Assembly (NCBI RefSeq): GCF_036417845.1 | Contig: NC_089979.1 | Span: 10,097,424-10,161,423, forward strand | Direction: 5' to 3' | Source: Apteryx mantelli | Taxonomy: Eukaryota; Chordata; Aves; Apterygiformes; Apterygidae | DNA: 64,000 nucleotides | Shown here: piece after piece, positions 33,489 through 46,090 of the stretch | How positions within the stretch are numbered: the stretch's first letter is position 1 | Layout of the letters: the number at the start of each line of letters is the position of its first letter | Notes under the pieces: generated by a model | What the model was told of the DNA's origin: nothing | Databases searched by the model: none | Seen by the model: only the letters and a program-made list of their open reading frames with translations | Position numbers and translations under genes: made by a program

Positions 33489-36400
33489 AGGCAACTAACA
33501 CACTTGAGGAGGGTTCTGCCTGCGGCGACAGTCCTCGTGCTGCCCTCCCAGGGGCTCTCATATGCCAGGCAGAATGGCTGTAGGGCAAGCTGCAAGGCCT
33601 CTAAGGAAAACCCAAATGCTGGGGGAAGTAGTGCAGTGATTCACCAAGCGGCACCCTTTCCTCTGAGTCAGTTCTGAACAAAAGTCCCAGAATTGCTTTA
33701 AGATGGGAAACTACTGCTGGATGTGCCGTCCCTCGGAGGACATGGAAAACAAACATCCTGCCCATGACTGACACATAAGGTCTCAGCAGCTCTTTTAGGG
33801 ATTCTGTTTTTTAGCCCTGGTGTTTCTGGCCAACATCCAGCTTCTGTAATTTCATCCTTCTGGCTTAAACTCCCAGTATAGACTCCTGTTCTCTCTCAGC
33901 CTCAGCAGTACTGTGGGATTAGTGATCACCAAAAAACTGCTGCTGCAGCCCGGCTTTGATGGGCAAGGGAAGTTGTCCTCATAAACCCAGAAGAAGACCT
34001 GGGATCCCTCAGAGAATGAGCACAATGTGAAAAATCAGCTCTGCCTTCTTCACTTGCACTGAGTAGTACTTTGGTTTGCAAGTGATACCATTAAAACCAG
34101 ATATTGCCCAGCATGCTTGACTGTGGCAAACTGAGTCCCCATCATTCACTGAGAAGAGATGAAAACATGGTATGGCATCTTACACCAGTAAGGCACACAT
34201 GATGTTCACCTGCCTCTGAATGTAATGGAGTAAAATTTCTCCACTGCATTTCGTTATCAGCATGCAGAATGCTTGGGAAGCTTCTGATTCTTGGTAGTTG
34301 GCCAACCTCCTCCAGCACTCTGAAGTCAACACCACCATCGTCTGATGGCACACCCCCTCTTGAGCTTCAGGAGCTCCAAGGAAGGAAAAGCTTAGATAAG
34401 GAATCAGACACTTAAGTCATAGGCTATCTGAAGTTAAGGCTACCCATGGCTTCCTTCCTTTTTCCTGTTTTCTACAATCTTTTTGTAAATTAATTGTCAC
34501 TGTATTTCTTAGATCAAGAATGTTCAGATGACCTCTCCTCATATTATTGATTATCATTACAAAATTATTAATGTTCTTTTAGTTAGAGAGGACATCCCAA
34601 ATGAAAAAGCTTTGACTGGATTTCTCCCACCAATTAAGTTTTCAGCTCTCACTTTATGCCAGCTGTGTGAATACACATTTTGACTGCTTCAATAACTCTT
34701 CTTGAAAACATAAATGAATACTAAAATATGACAAAAAGGTTAACATTAAGTAGTTGGAGAGCTGGGATAGACATAGCTAATAGGAATTTCCTGCTGCTAC
34801 CACATGCAGTACTACTTTTAATCACTGTCACATTACGTTCTTATCCCAGGTTGTCCTACAAGGCATGATATGAGCAGGCATCAGAGAGGTCCTAAAGAAG
34901 CCTTCTATAACAGACAGGACTTTAAAGTTGTCTTCACTGTAAAAAGAGAACAATGTTCACAGAAGTTAAATACATTTCCATGTATTAAAGTATTTTTTCC
35001 TGGACAGTCATAGTTAATGTCAAATTTATGTATCATTCCATTTTTAAATTTCCAACATGCCCATCTCTGCAATTCAAAGAAAAAAAGTTGGCCTTTTTTT
35101 TACACATTCCTAACAGAAATGTATAAAAGTGTTGAAAACCAGGTGTTTAAAGTGAATGGAGGTTGAAGTGAATCTGTTCCCTTAACGAGAAATAATTCAA
35201 TATACCCATATGCAAGCAGAATATGTTAATAGACTGCAATCTATCATGCCAAGAAATGATAGAAACAGCTTCTTAACCATGTAAAAGTGCTGGCACTTTT
35301 TGTTAATGTTTCTTCTTTAGAGAAGGAATAACTCACATTTCCATCTGGATCCAACTCAGCTGCTGTGAAAGAGCAGCATCAGCATCCAGAACAGCATAAA
35401 GAGCAGAGAGTCAGAGTTCAGGTCCCAGTGCCATCCTGTTGTTTTTTGTGGGAACAGAGTAAACGATTGTGGAAAAATACAGCAGAAATGCATCAGGGGA
35501 AAGTGTTATACTTGGCTGAGAAGCCCTCTCTTAAGTAATCACTAGGGGTGTTGACTTGCCTTTCTTTTATTTTGCTTATTAAATATGATCTGCAATCCTG
35601 TTAGCACTTTGCATGTCACGCTGAAGTTTTACACCCAAAAATGACTGGGTTGGAGATTCCTTAGCTGTGGTCCACAGCTCACCGGTGAGCTCACTGCTCC
35701 TGAGGTATGCTGGCTTGCGTCCTGGACTTCAGTTGAGAGGCACAGAGCCAATGGAAGGAGAAGAGATGAGATAAACAGCAAAAGCAGAAACCATGGTCAA
35801 CTTTAACAGGAAGGTCAATACCCATATTCCTCTAAAGACTCCTTAAAAAGAGGCACAGATGGTTTTTCAGTATGGTTTTCCATGTAATGTAAATTGCCAC
35901 ATGGATGTTACACAGTGACTCAGAGGATAAGTGCCCATGAGGCAATCTCTTTACTGAGATGAGGAGCTCATCACGGGGAAGCTGGAAAACACCTGTAGGC
36001 GTGGGAATAAATTGCTGCTCTTACTGGAATACAATATACCTTGATCACCCCACAGACTTTTCAAAGATCCCACAAAGCAGAAGAGAAAAACATCTATTTC
36101 TGCCTGCCTCTGCAGGATCTTTTCGTATTTTTCACACGAGACAATTTACCTGGCTTCTAGCTGGAGAAAAAGCATTAAAACATACAGGTAAGGTGGCCCT
36201 GGGTGAATGAAAGCTGATTGACATTAACGAAGTGAGGATATGAAATGCGTGAAGATTATGCTAATCCTGAGATGCAGCAGTAGAATTGGCTTTTCCTGCG
36301 CCGAAGTATTTTCCCTGACCACCACATTTGTCATATTCCCCACAAATATAACACAAAGCATAGCACTGAACGATTCAGACGTCTGATTTGAAGATCTTGG

Positions 36401-38277
36401 AAGTCGAGGGAAAGTTTCCTGTTGACCCCAGTGGCCTTTGGATGACAGTCTTTTGCAGGGAGCACCACTGATCGCTAAAATAACCTCACCCATATCAAAA
36501 CCCTGTGAAAATTAGTTCACTAAATTGTATCTATTTGCGTCACATTTTCTACATTAGCTGTCTGTCTCAGGCTGATCTCGTTTAAATAATTGTTTCTTTA
36601 AGGAAGTTTAAAAGCTTGAGTCATTTCAGATAAAAAAGTTGCAGGGAAAACTCCTTTCACCCCTACATGACAGCATTGTGGAGGACTTTTCAAGACTCTT
36701 TACTCCTCCTTGTATTAGAAGAACTTGAAGTTCAACAGTAAAATGGCTTTTCTGGAGGGATGTGCCTTTTGTCACATCTTTGAAAACCAGTGTATGTGTA
36801 GCCAAATTTAGGTTTCAGCAACCAAAACTACCCAAGATATCTTTGGTATGTAGGATGTGTCAGGCCAGAGTTGAATTGGACTGATGTAGACTACAGCTGG
36901 GCCAATGTCTGGACACTTCTCTGAGAGCTGAGAAACTCACCACTGCTAAGAAGTAAGAGAGAGAAAATGAGGGGTGGTACGATGAGAGAGACACACGTAT
37001 GTGATGGGGATGGGAAGAAACTTAATGGGCAAAGATGGGGAAGAGTCAGCTCTGTTCAACTCTGCCCACACAACTTTAAGTGCCCGACCTACATTCCCTT
37101 AGAGCATGATGATGGTATAGAGCATTCTACGGTATATATTGGATCTTCATTTTTCTGTGCAGCTTTTCATGGATTTTGCTTCCTCCCATGGCTTTTACTA
37201 CCCAAGAAGGGATTGCATTTGAGAGGCAGAACAAAAAAAGACTGCAAACTGAACGGAGCGTGGGTGTGAGGGGGTTTATGTGTGCTTTGGTTTCGAAGCT
37301 TTGGCCTGAAAAGAGATATTTGCGTTAACAGACTACAAAAGACGGATGATTTGCTGTACTGAAAAAGTTAGAAACTCCTGCAACGTCAACACAGTTCATT
37401 GAAAGCCAAAAGGGAGGCGTGTTATTTTTAGGACCCAAGTAATTCACAACTTTTTGTGTTTAAAATAAAATATTCAGCTGTATCATTATGAGTCATTTTT
37501 GTTCAGATAGTTTACTAAAATATTCTCCTTATGTAATGCAACATACCTGGATCTCTATTTTATTATAAAGTTGGTGGACGCTGGGAAGTCTACAAATATA
37601 TTTTTATTTTTAAGGATAATAACAAAGCAAAACAATATTTCAGGTATAGTCACTATTAACAAGTTGTAAAATATTGACTTCTCTCACTATATTTTCAAAT
37701 ACTCTATGTCCTTTCTATTACTATTTTTTTCCTGCAGTTTATGTGCTGTACGTCTGCAGCCAGAAACATGTGTTTCCAATTATCTTAGCTTTCCAAACCA
37801 GCTTTGCGTTCAATAGCAACTTCTTTTTTTTTTTTTTAAGGTACAGCTCCTCCTCCCACAGAAGTTAATATTCCTCTCCTTTTTTTCTATAGCAAATAGC
37901 AGTGGCTGTTGATTCCAAGCCCATTTTAGAATTCATTTAATTTGAACCTCCCCCAAAATAGAATATATTCTCTTCTAAACTTCTTGTATTTCTTATGAAA
38001 CAAAAACAAGCTTTCATACTGAATGTATATAAAGTGTTGAAGTAATAGAGGGAAAACTGATGTCATCCAGTCAATCTTCTATGATATTTTCTCTAGTTCC
38101 CTCTACAGTGAAGAATCCAAGTTGATCATTAGAGTTATAATGGTAGAAATGTTAGAGAGCATCCCATGCTTACAATACATGCTTAGGCCTTATAATTCCC
38201 ATCCCTGAAGCATCTGTGCAACCACTGACCTGTAGTGCATCTGAGGCACATGTTACACGGTCAGAAATTGCGATTAT
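33489..38277. other. long non-coding stretch, no gene seen
   Basis: Nearly 5 kb of AT-leaning sequence with only scattered short frames (at most 100 codons, 36967-37269 plus, no motif). Oligo-T runs lie near 35091-35100 and 37826-37839. No dispersed repeat or CpG cluster was recognised. Confidence 0.45.
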
Positions 38278-38330
38278 TCCCATTTGCATATGGAGAATTG
38301 AGGCAGAGATGTGTCCAAGCCTCCACGCTG
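38278..38330 (-). repeat. possible MIR-like fossil, antisense
   Basis: CCCATTTGCATATGGAGAAT then TGAGGCAGAGATGTGTCCAA resembles the antisense MIR landmark 'CCCATTTTACAGATGAGGAAACTGAGGCACAGAGAGG'. Short and without ends, so tentative. Confidence 0.35.
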
Positions 38331-41300
38331 GCTTAGGGCTCAAAATTGCATTTGACCCCTCCAAAATTTCTGATCATCTGCATCACCTGGTTGTTGACTT
38401 ACACTCAGGCTTAAGTTCGAAGGAAGACCACTGGCTCCCCACCCAGAGAAATTCAGGCACAGAGATGAACTTTGAGACCCAGTTCATAGTGACAGTGCAA
38501 ACATAACCAAAGTAAAGCACGTAACACAAGAAAATCACCCCCACACTGAGGCAGAGTGCACAGAGATAGGAGAGATGCAGCCATAGAGATCAAGGCTGTG
38601 TCTTGTCTGATCTGCATGTTGGGGCAGCGTATGAGGGGAGTGGGGCTGGTCCACATTGCTGGGTCTCACTCCAGGTTGGGATGAAGCTAAAACACACAGC
38701 TGGACACACACGTTTGGGAGCACCTTGGGATTTGTCAGTTTAGGCGAAGCCACGGCCATAAGAAGAGCTCGAACTCAGTCTTATCCGGGCAATAACCTGA
38801 ATCCTTCTTCCTTTGTACAAGGAGACGACTGGAGAGGGATCAGAAGGGGGGAGCCGCACCAAACTTTATTAGCATTGCTGATGCAGAGTGCACTCAGGGC
38901 CCTGGACATCAGAGAGGCTGCTGCAAAAGTTTTAGGGAGTTAGGAGCAGGGTACACCTAGCATTTGACCATGGAGTAACCAAAGCCTGAACTGAATAGTA
39001 GACCACGCCTTTCACCTCCATGAAAGGAAAAGTGCAAGATCCCTCATTTGTATGAAAAGCACTGGATGAATAATCCTGCGTGGTTGCTGTGAGCACCACG
39101 TAGGCAGGAACTTCACTCTGAAGCACAGTGCCTGCTGCAATTAAAAAGTAGGAAAGCAGACATTTACCCCAAAAGGAGTCATTGTCTCGCTCGCCAGCGA
39201 ACACGCTGGCACAGTGGGTTACAGACCAGGATATAAAGCAGCCAGAAGGCAGCTTAATTCATGCTTAATGTCATATGACTCTCCTCCACGCATGTGCTGT
39301 GTAGCCCTGAAACAGATGTGCGGTCAGCATAACGTACTGCAGCACTTGAAACCTCCAGACCCTACCACAGCACAGGCTGCTGAATGAGACACCGGGATGC
39401 AGTTCTGACCGAGAAAGGATCGCGGCATCAGCCGATGAGCGCTCACCGAGATGCTCAGGACAAGGGAGAATGAGATAAGGGTGGCTGCCATCTCCCACAG
39501 AAGAGTTCAAGGCGTCTCCCACTAGGAGAAGGGCTCCTACAAGCAGACCATAACCAGCAAGAGCAGGAAAGCCATGGGAAGAGAGATGGAAATGAGACAC
39601 CTGCAAAGCACGTTCCTCTTTCAGGGAAGTGCTGCAGTTCTTCCGCGGCGATAAGAAGTCTCTCCTCTGATCGTTACATTCTTCCCCTCATGAGCTGTCA
39701 GACCTCTCCGGTTACAGTCCCACATGCTTTGGTAGCGGAGGACGGGAGCTGCAGCCCTTCTGACCCTTAGGAGCGCAGGATACAGCACTTCCTGAGTAAC
39801 CAGATCTAATGGAGGCAGACACACCATCTATTCTTCACCATCCTGGTTTCTTTCTGCAAACGTCCCACCTTTCTGCGAAAGTCCCGTGGCCTGTTTCATT
39901 GTTATCTACACGCTTCTGGGCCGTAACACGCCAGGCTTATATGTTACAGGGCTGCTTTGTTTTTCAGCCCTGTTTCCTCATCAGTATTTGAAGGTTTGGA
40001 TTCTGACCACACATGTGTGCATACACACAAAAATGTAAAGGCCTGAAGGATTTCAGTCACAGGGAAAGATCTGGCTTTAAGTTTGTCTTCCTCATTACAG
40101 ACGTTGCCATGATGATCACCACCTATTTCCAAAACAATGCTGTAACTGGAATTTACAATTGCCTTTTCTTTTTTTTCTGTGGCATTTCCTTTTCCAGATC
40201 CCACTGAAGCTCCTTAGGCTAATAGTTCTTGTATACAGTCTATACTGCATACAAATACATAGCGCTTACAGCATATGAAGCTTTTAGCATTTACGGCACT
40301 ATTGACTCTCACACCTCTGTGACAAGTGTCCTGGTACCTATTTATCTTAAATCTTCATCTCCTGGTGATAAAGGATTTATAGCAATTTTAGCATTAATTT
40401 TTATGTATGTGTCTAATCTTTACTTGTAAAAAATGCTTAGAATTATTGCTCATATGACTTTCAAAGGCTCAGGTCATGGGCACTTTATACTTCCTTTAAA
40501 AGAAATTTCGTGTTTGCTGAACCAATATCTGGTGATCAGCATGGGGTTTGTCTGGAGCTCACATGATGTGTTTGTCATTTAAATCTTCTGAAACAGCCAA
40601 TGACAACAGTGAGGAGACATTTTTTTCACCAGCTTTTAGGAAGGAAGTTGAGGAACAGTTCGGTGGTCAAGGGAGAACTCACGTCTGGCGTGATGCTCAG
40701 AGGATATCTAACATGTCCTGGTAACCCGGTCCTTTTGGCAGAGCTCACAGCCTGGAGATCCGCAGGGAGCGATGCAGACTGACACTCAGAAATTCAAATA
40801 TCAGCATTTTGTTACTATCAGTGTCAGTGGTGTATAATTTAACCTCTAGTTGTCTCTCAATATTACTTGAAGTTTCCAGGCATCGCTATCAAACGTTGGA
40901 GCCAGCAGTTAGACTTATGAAAGAACTAAGAAAAAAATCTCCCTTTTTGGCCAAGCAATGAAGAAGAAAGAGGAAAGGCATGGAAGGAAACATTTTAACA
41001 TTTGTTTTTTCTATAAAAATGAAAAATACCAAAACAAACAAAAAAAAAGTTGAAAATGAAACATGCCTGCTATGTTGTAACCAGCTCCATTTGATGACAT
41101 TTAATAAAAGCCCTTGGCCAGCCTCCTGTCGCATTGGTACAGCTTGCAGACACCACCAAGGGTCAAGTGAATTTGTCAGACAGTTTCCAATTCTTGGACT
41201 TTTTCCTAACGTCAGGAGGTGTTATTTGCTTAATAAGTGTACGAACATGTTGTTAAACCTCTTAGAACACAGCTTCTGTTGTATTTCACTGAATGAACAG

Positions 41301-44300
41301 CGGGGAAAGTGGCAGCATTTGTTGTTTGATGTAAGGGCACATGGTTTGCTGCTGTATGAAGGGGGCTCGGTGCTTTTGCGAACGCAAATTTGCCAGCAGG
41401 GATGCTGATCTCAAAAGTAAACCTCCATGACTGCTCATTTAGGAAGGAGCGGACTGTAAATAAAATTGGCAGGGATCTCTAAGCAAACACGTTAAAACTG
41501 AACATCAGTGCACAAAGAGATGTGTTTTGCAGCGCAGCAAGAAGTCGCTAAACCAGTTGATTCCTGAAGTTTTGTGCGAAAAACAGTGTTTATAGCTTCT
41601 GTTAAGTCGTGTCAGTGTTTATGAAATCTTTTTGGTTAGCGCTTTCTAGTCATTTTCTCTAATGTTTGCTAAGCTTAAGCATATGTTGTTGCAAATCCAG
41701 AGAGAGTCGCAGTGTGAATGTGGAACTTTGTTTAAGCGCGTCGCAGCATTTCTCTGGCATCCGATTCCCAGTAGCTACCGAGAGATCTGGAATTGCTGAG
41801 TGCACAGGGCTGGCCACATGCAACAGGCAAAGCAAATTAGTTTCATGTGAATGTATCAGTCATTTTTTTCAAGGGTGTAAAGCCTCAGGGTGACTGAAGG
41901 GTGAGGAATGACAAAAACAGGACCCTCAATTTTTTTTCCCCAATTTTTTAATTATTTTGTTGAAGTCTTCCCTAAATCCAAAGAAGTAGGGTGCGAAAAT
42001 GAAAGGCCTGATCTTTTTTTCAAGTCGATATTGAAAATGAAATTTCCTAACTATAATGATAAGACTTGTCATTGAAACATGAAAAATAACAGCGCTTTGG
42101 GCCTTGCAGGTTAATGATAATTTTTTCACAAGCATTTTGTTCACAATCTCAATTATAATTCATTGTGCTTTATCTTTCACACACATCGCTAAACCCTTTT
42201 AATCTTTAATGAACTGGATTTGTCTTAATTCAGTAGGTTTAGAGCTCTTTGTTGAAAAAGTGAGAATTTGTTATCAGCTCTAGAACTACCAAAACTTACA
42301 TCCTAGGATACACAGCAGCGAGTAGAAAGCTCAGCTGGTGCAGGTACATCAAGGGTGGATGTGGGTTTTCTTCCAGTTTAAAAGCAAGCATCTTCACATC
42401 TGCATTGAGTCAGGCCGCTGGCTTTTCTCTTAGGTGATCGTGGATACTTTGCAGCTGCTGTGCCCTCCCAGCAATCTTTATCCACTTTTTAGCCTCGGTA
42501 ATTCTACTGGCCTGAGTTTCAAATTTTATCTCTACCCTGTTTCTGCTAGATATTTCTGTACGGTTTATATTTGTGAACTTCATTATTCTATTTACCGTGC
42601 TGTCCTTGTTCTCCTTTGCACTAGGCCTGATCACAGTATTTTTCTGTGGAGTTTTTTAATAGAAATTTCTCACCAAATGAAACTTTTCACAATAAGCATG
42701 ACCTCTGTCAACAGTTTCTTAAACTAGAAAAACAGAAACATATAATACTTTGAATGTTTTTGTATGGAAATTCTTGGGGCTTTTTGATAAACTGACAGTT
42801 TTCCACTGAAAATACCAATGAATACTTTTTCCTCCTTCAAAATTTTCAAGGAAAAAGAAAACCAGTTTTACAGCCAGCACTTGCTCTTCTGCATAGAGTT
42901 GATTGAAGCTAGCCGGAGAACGCCAGCCTTTTTAATTACTGCTTTGTCCCCTCTCACCTTGACCTAACTGTGCCCTGGCAGGGAATGTTTGCCTACCTCT
43001 AACTGATTTACAGCAGATGTTAGTGGTAATAAATTATATCCCATTTCCCCCAGCTCCTTTCTTCTAGAGCTGCTTGGACGTTTTCAAATGAAAAGTCTCT
43101 GGATTTTAAAAAGCAATATTTCAGAATCCAGTTTTGGGGGGGCCTATGAATATTTTCTCTTTTTTTTTCCAGTTAAACTGAAAACCAAAAGCTAAGCTTT
43201 ATCTTCTTCCTGTTTTTCTTTTTTCCTGCTACTGCTAGAAATTGCAGGACTAAGGGGAAAAGACAAGAACAGGGAAGACGGAAAAAAAAATGTAAAGAAA
43301 GAGCTTTTATGGGAAAAAGTGAATAAGCGAAATAGCTCACTGGCAAAATCCATGGAACAAAAAAACCCCCCAAAACCAAGACCCTGAGATGTTTTGATTT
43401 TTTCACTGTTTTTTCACCAGTTCCACTCCTGACATCATCAAGCAACTATTTGGTGCTTGTTACACGTAGCATGTGCTAGGCACTGGGGATGACTTCATGC
43501 CCCGCAAGTGAAGCCTTTGTTCTCCCAGATATTTCCACCAAGGCCTTCATGGGGGCAACCTTCTCCACCTGGGCCTTGAGACACCCTATGGGGTAGCAGG
43601 AGAAGGACAGGGAACCTGAGGACCCAACTTTCAAAGTGTTTGCTTACTCACAACTGGGCTGGAGGCCAGAGGAAGCTTCCTGATGTGAGGATGACCCAAA
43701 AGACCCATTCCACGCCCCAGCTCTGTGGCCAGGCTCCCGCAGCTCTGCTTGGCTGGGATGGCCTCCCTCAGTAGTCACGGCTCCATTTCCAAGCCCAGCC
43801 ACTTCCAGCAAATGCTGTAACTGATGCTTTTTTGCCAGAGCTTCTCTCCTGGAAATAATAAGCAGAAACTATAACTGGCAGAAGTTGCTGAAGGAAGCTT
43901 TTTACTAGAGTGCTCATATTTTGTTCGTGGCAGTTCGTACCCTACAAAAATGATATAAGTTATATTGCATCTGGGACTAACATTAAGGTTATTTGAGATG
44001 AGTCAATGGCTCATGCTTTGAGCAAGGAGACCAGTTGGTGGAGGCTACCTCTGTGTCTAATTACCTCTACCGGCAGCAGCCAAAGGCCAGGTGAAATTCA
44101 AGGCACTAGTTTTTATATTTACCATTACAGATAAGTCCTAGGAGCATCAGAAAAATTTAAAGACATGGGTTTTTTTGTTTCCTAACACGCTATAGGCAGG
44201 ACTGTCCTGAAATGACAGAGCTGAGTCTTAAGAGAAAAGTAGCATTTTTGAAAGCTGGCCATTGCCTTAGAAATCAGTAACTTCTAGAGAGCAATGAAGC

Positions 44301-44337
44301 CTGTGATTGTCCTCCTATAGAAAACACAGCAAAGTCC
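38331..44337. other. long non-coding stretch, with a CpG-dotted segment at 38.6-39.9 kb
   Basis: Mostly plain AT-rich DNA with A/T homopolymers (near 41037-41049, 43151-43170 and 43375-43381). The part at 38640-39860 differs: it is richer in G+C and carries scattered CpGs (GATCGCGGCATCAGCCGATG near 39419, TCTTCCGCGGCGATAAG near 39639). On the minus strand it has a TATA-like CTGCTTTATATCCTGG near 39230-39245 and an acceptor-like TTTTTAATTGCAG near 39133-39145. The frames there (up to 111 codons, 39271-39606 minus) are not recognisable. An old LTR remnant or regulatory DNA are both possible. The 43450-43830 part is slightly G+C-rich and featureless. Confidence 0.35.
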
Positions 44338-44458
44338 CCATTCTGCAAACACACGTGTGCTTAGTTTTGTGCGTGTTAATAGTCCTACAGATTTCAGTGG
44401 AACGACTCTCACGTAAACTTCATTTTACGAATTACATCTGTAGGAACAAGGGGTCAGT
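44338..44458. repeat. degenerate palindromic MITE-like repeat
   Basis: CCATTCTGCAAACACACGTG, TGCTTAGTTTTGTGCGTGTT, AATAGTCCTACAGATTTCAG and TGGAACGACTCTCACGTAAA follow the left arm, centre and start of the right arm of the 'TGCAAACACTTACGCACGTGCTTAACTTTA..AGTCCCATTGACTTCAATGGGACTACTCACG' repeat. The right arm end (TCTGTAGGAACAAGGGGTCA) corresponds to 'TTTGCAGGATCAGGGGCC'. Clear order, heavy decay. Confidence 0.52.
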
Positions 44459-44949
44459 TTAACACCTATTTTGATAGGAAGTGTTATTGCTTTTTGTTAT
44501 AGTCGTATTAAACTAAGAGTTTTACATTTATGTGTTAGCCAAGAAAGACCACATAAATAAAAAAATCAGTTAAGAAGCCTGGAAGAAAAAAAAAACCTGT
44601 AATCTTGTTAATGTTGGAGAGGTAACCACAAGACACAAAGATCAAAGTCTATACTCAGGAAACAACTAAGGATTGAAGAGTTTGATCCTAAATTCCTCGA
44701 CAAAATGGCGTAAAAGTAGTTTTCAAAATCTCCTGTTCCTTTAAGGACTCTCTCTCCCTCCAATTTCTAAGGTGCCCTTCCCTCCCCCTGCTGCAGCCAG
44801 CGCGGGAGTAAATCATCCCTGGGACCCTGCAAGTATCACATAGCCAGATAAATCTTGAGTTACAGCAAAAGAGAGGGGAAAAAAGCAGAGACAGGCAGAA
44901 AACTAATCCCTGGCTTCCAGGTAGACCCAGTCAGCAGCGCACGGGCGTT
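44459..44949. other. non-coding approach to the CpG island
   Basis: AT-rich sequence giving way to more G+C from about 44770. No repeat or exon recognised. Confidence 0.4.
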
Positions 44950-45260
44950 GGGACAGGTTTGTCCTGCTGTTGCAAAACTCAGGGTACGACATCATTTACT
45001 CGGCAGCGGAGGAAAGCCTCGCTAAAAACCGCACCTTTCCGAACTAAACCATCGCCATGGAGAAGTAAAGAGGGGGAGAGGGAGCCCTCCCGCGCAGGGT
45101 GCCCGAGGAGCAAGGGAAGGCGAGCGCGGGGTGGAAGCGGGGCTGCGGGTGCCGGCGGCGCGCGGCGAGGAGCGCGGGAGGCCCGCGGCCGGCTCGCCTC
45201 TCCAGGCATGGCATATCTGATTTCAGCTGCAGCCACGGGCGGCCCAAGGGTTAACGGGAG
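44950..45260. promoter_or_regulatory. CpG island 4, most CpG-dense patch of the window (candidate promoter)
   Basis: The core at about 45090-45200 is very CpG-dense (GCGGGTGCCGGCGGCGCGCG and GCGCGGGAGGCCCGCGGCCG). Edges are sharp against AT-rich DNA on both sides. Overlapping open frames of 67-128 codons on both strands are chance products of GC-rich DNA; their translations are Arg/Ala/Gly/Pro-rich. Downstream on plus, a clean donor-like CCTG/GTGAGTTAC lies near 45740, so a transcript leading rightward is conceivable, but no following exon was found. A TATA box is not evident, as is common for CpG-island promoters. Confidence 0.55.
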
Positions 45261-45386
45261 ACGCAGCGCGTTAACTGTATCTGAGGAGATTATGGCATGT
45301 TTATCCAGTGTTCAGATTTCCTGTCTGAGTGTTTGGATTTCCTGAAATCCCTGCTATCAGCCCAAGTGCTGTCCACCGAGCAGACC

Positions 45387-45428
45387 TTTTTCTTTTTCCC
45401 CCCCTTTTTTTTTGCTTTTTTTTTTTTT
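45387..45428 (+). repeat. long pyrimidine (T/C) tract
   Basis: An almost pure run of T and C with one G, including an eight-C block and a 14-T run, about 130 bp downstream of the CpG island. Low-complexity; it encodes the Phe-rich part of chance frames. Confidence 0.9.
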
Positions 45429-45975
45429 CACTTTGCTCACATGGTAGGCTTTCCTTCCTGCTCTCTTTCCAGTTGTAGTGCCTGTGTCTCCTCACCGGTC
45501 AGGACATTTATGGATGCAAATCAAAACTCTTAGACTCCCAAACTCTGGGGATCACCGTACCTTGGATTTCCTTTTTTTTTAATTTTATTCTACTTACTTT
45601 TATCTTTTTGTGGACCTAAAACCTGAAGAAACATGGTCTTTTTCAGCTGCCCATGGGAGAATATGTTTTAGTCTGAGATGGAATAATGGCCTTAGGTTTG
45701 AGGAACAAACCTGGAATGGGAATTCAGACTGCACAAGTCCTGGTGAGTTACAGTACCTTGAGCTTAAGTGTGGTTAGTCATGTATACCTCTAAAACAATA
45801 ACAAGGGCTGCGTCCACTGAATGGGGCTACTGAGAAAATCGCAAAAAAAAGATTGATGAAGCTGAAGTTTGAACTTTAAAGAAAAATTAGCAAAGTCCAT
45901 TTCTAATTCCTAAAAATACATGCTGCTCTAAAGTCTAAATAACGGTGTGGTAAACTTTACTGTAGCAAAATGTTT
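45429..45975. other. non-coding stretch downstream of CpG island 4
   Basis: AT-rich. It contains the donor-like CCTG/GTGAGTTAC near 45740 and oligo-T and oligo-A runs. No exon can be supported. Confidence 0.4.
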
Positions 45976-46090
45976 AAGGCCAGATTCTGCAAGTCCTTAC
46001 TCATGTAAGTAACTTTTACTCCCATAAGCAACCTCATTGACTTTAAAAATTGCCCATATGAAAAAAAAAGACTGGCAGAATTGGGCCCCC
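45976..46090. repeat. degenerate palindromic MITE-like repeat
   Basis: AAGGCCAGATTCTGCAAGTC, CTTACTCATGTAAGTAACTT, TTACTCCCATAAGCAACCTC, ATTGACTTTAAAAATTGCCC and a closing GGCAGAATTGGGCCCCC show both termini ('GGCC..ATTCTGCAAG' and its mirror) and a decayed 'CCCATTGA' centre. This copy preserves both outer ends, which helps to define the element as about 115 bp here. Confidence 0.55.

Noticed and set aside
44959..45345. 128-codon plus frame across CpG island 4
   Set aside because: Composition-driven, not recognisable; opposite-strand frames are equally open.
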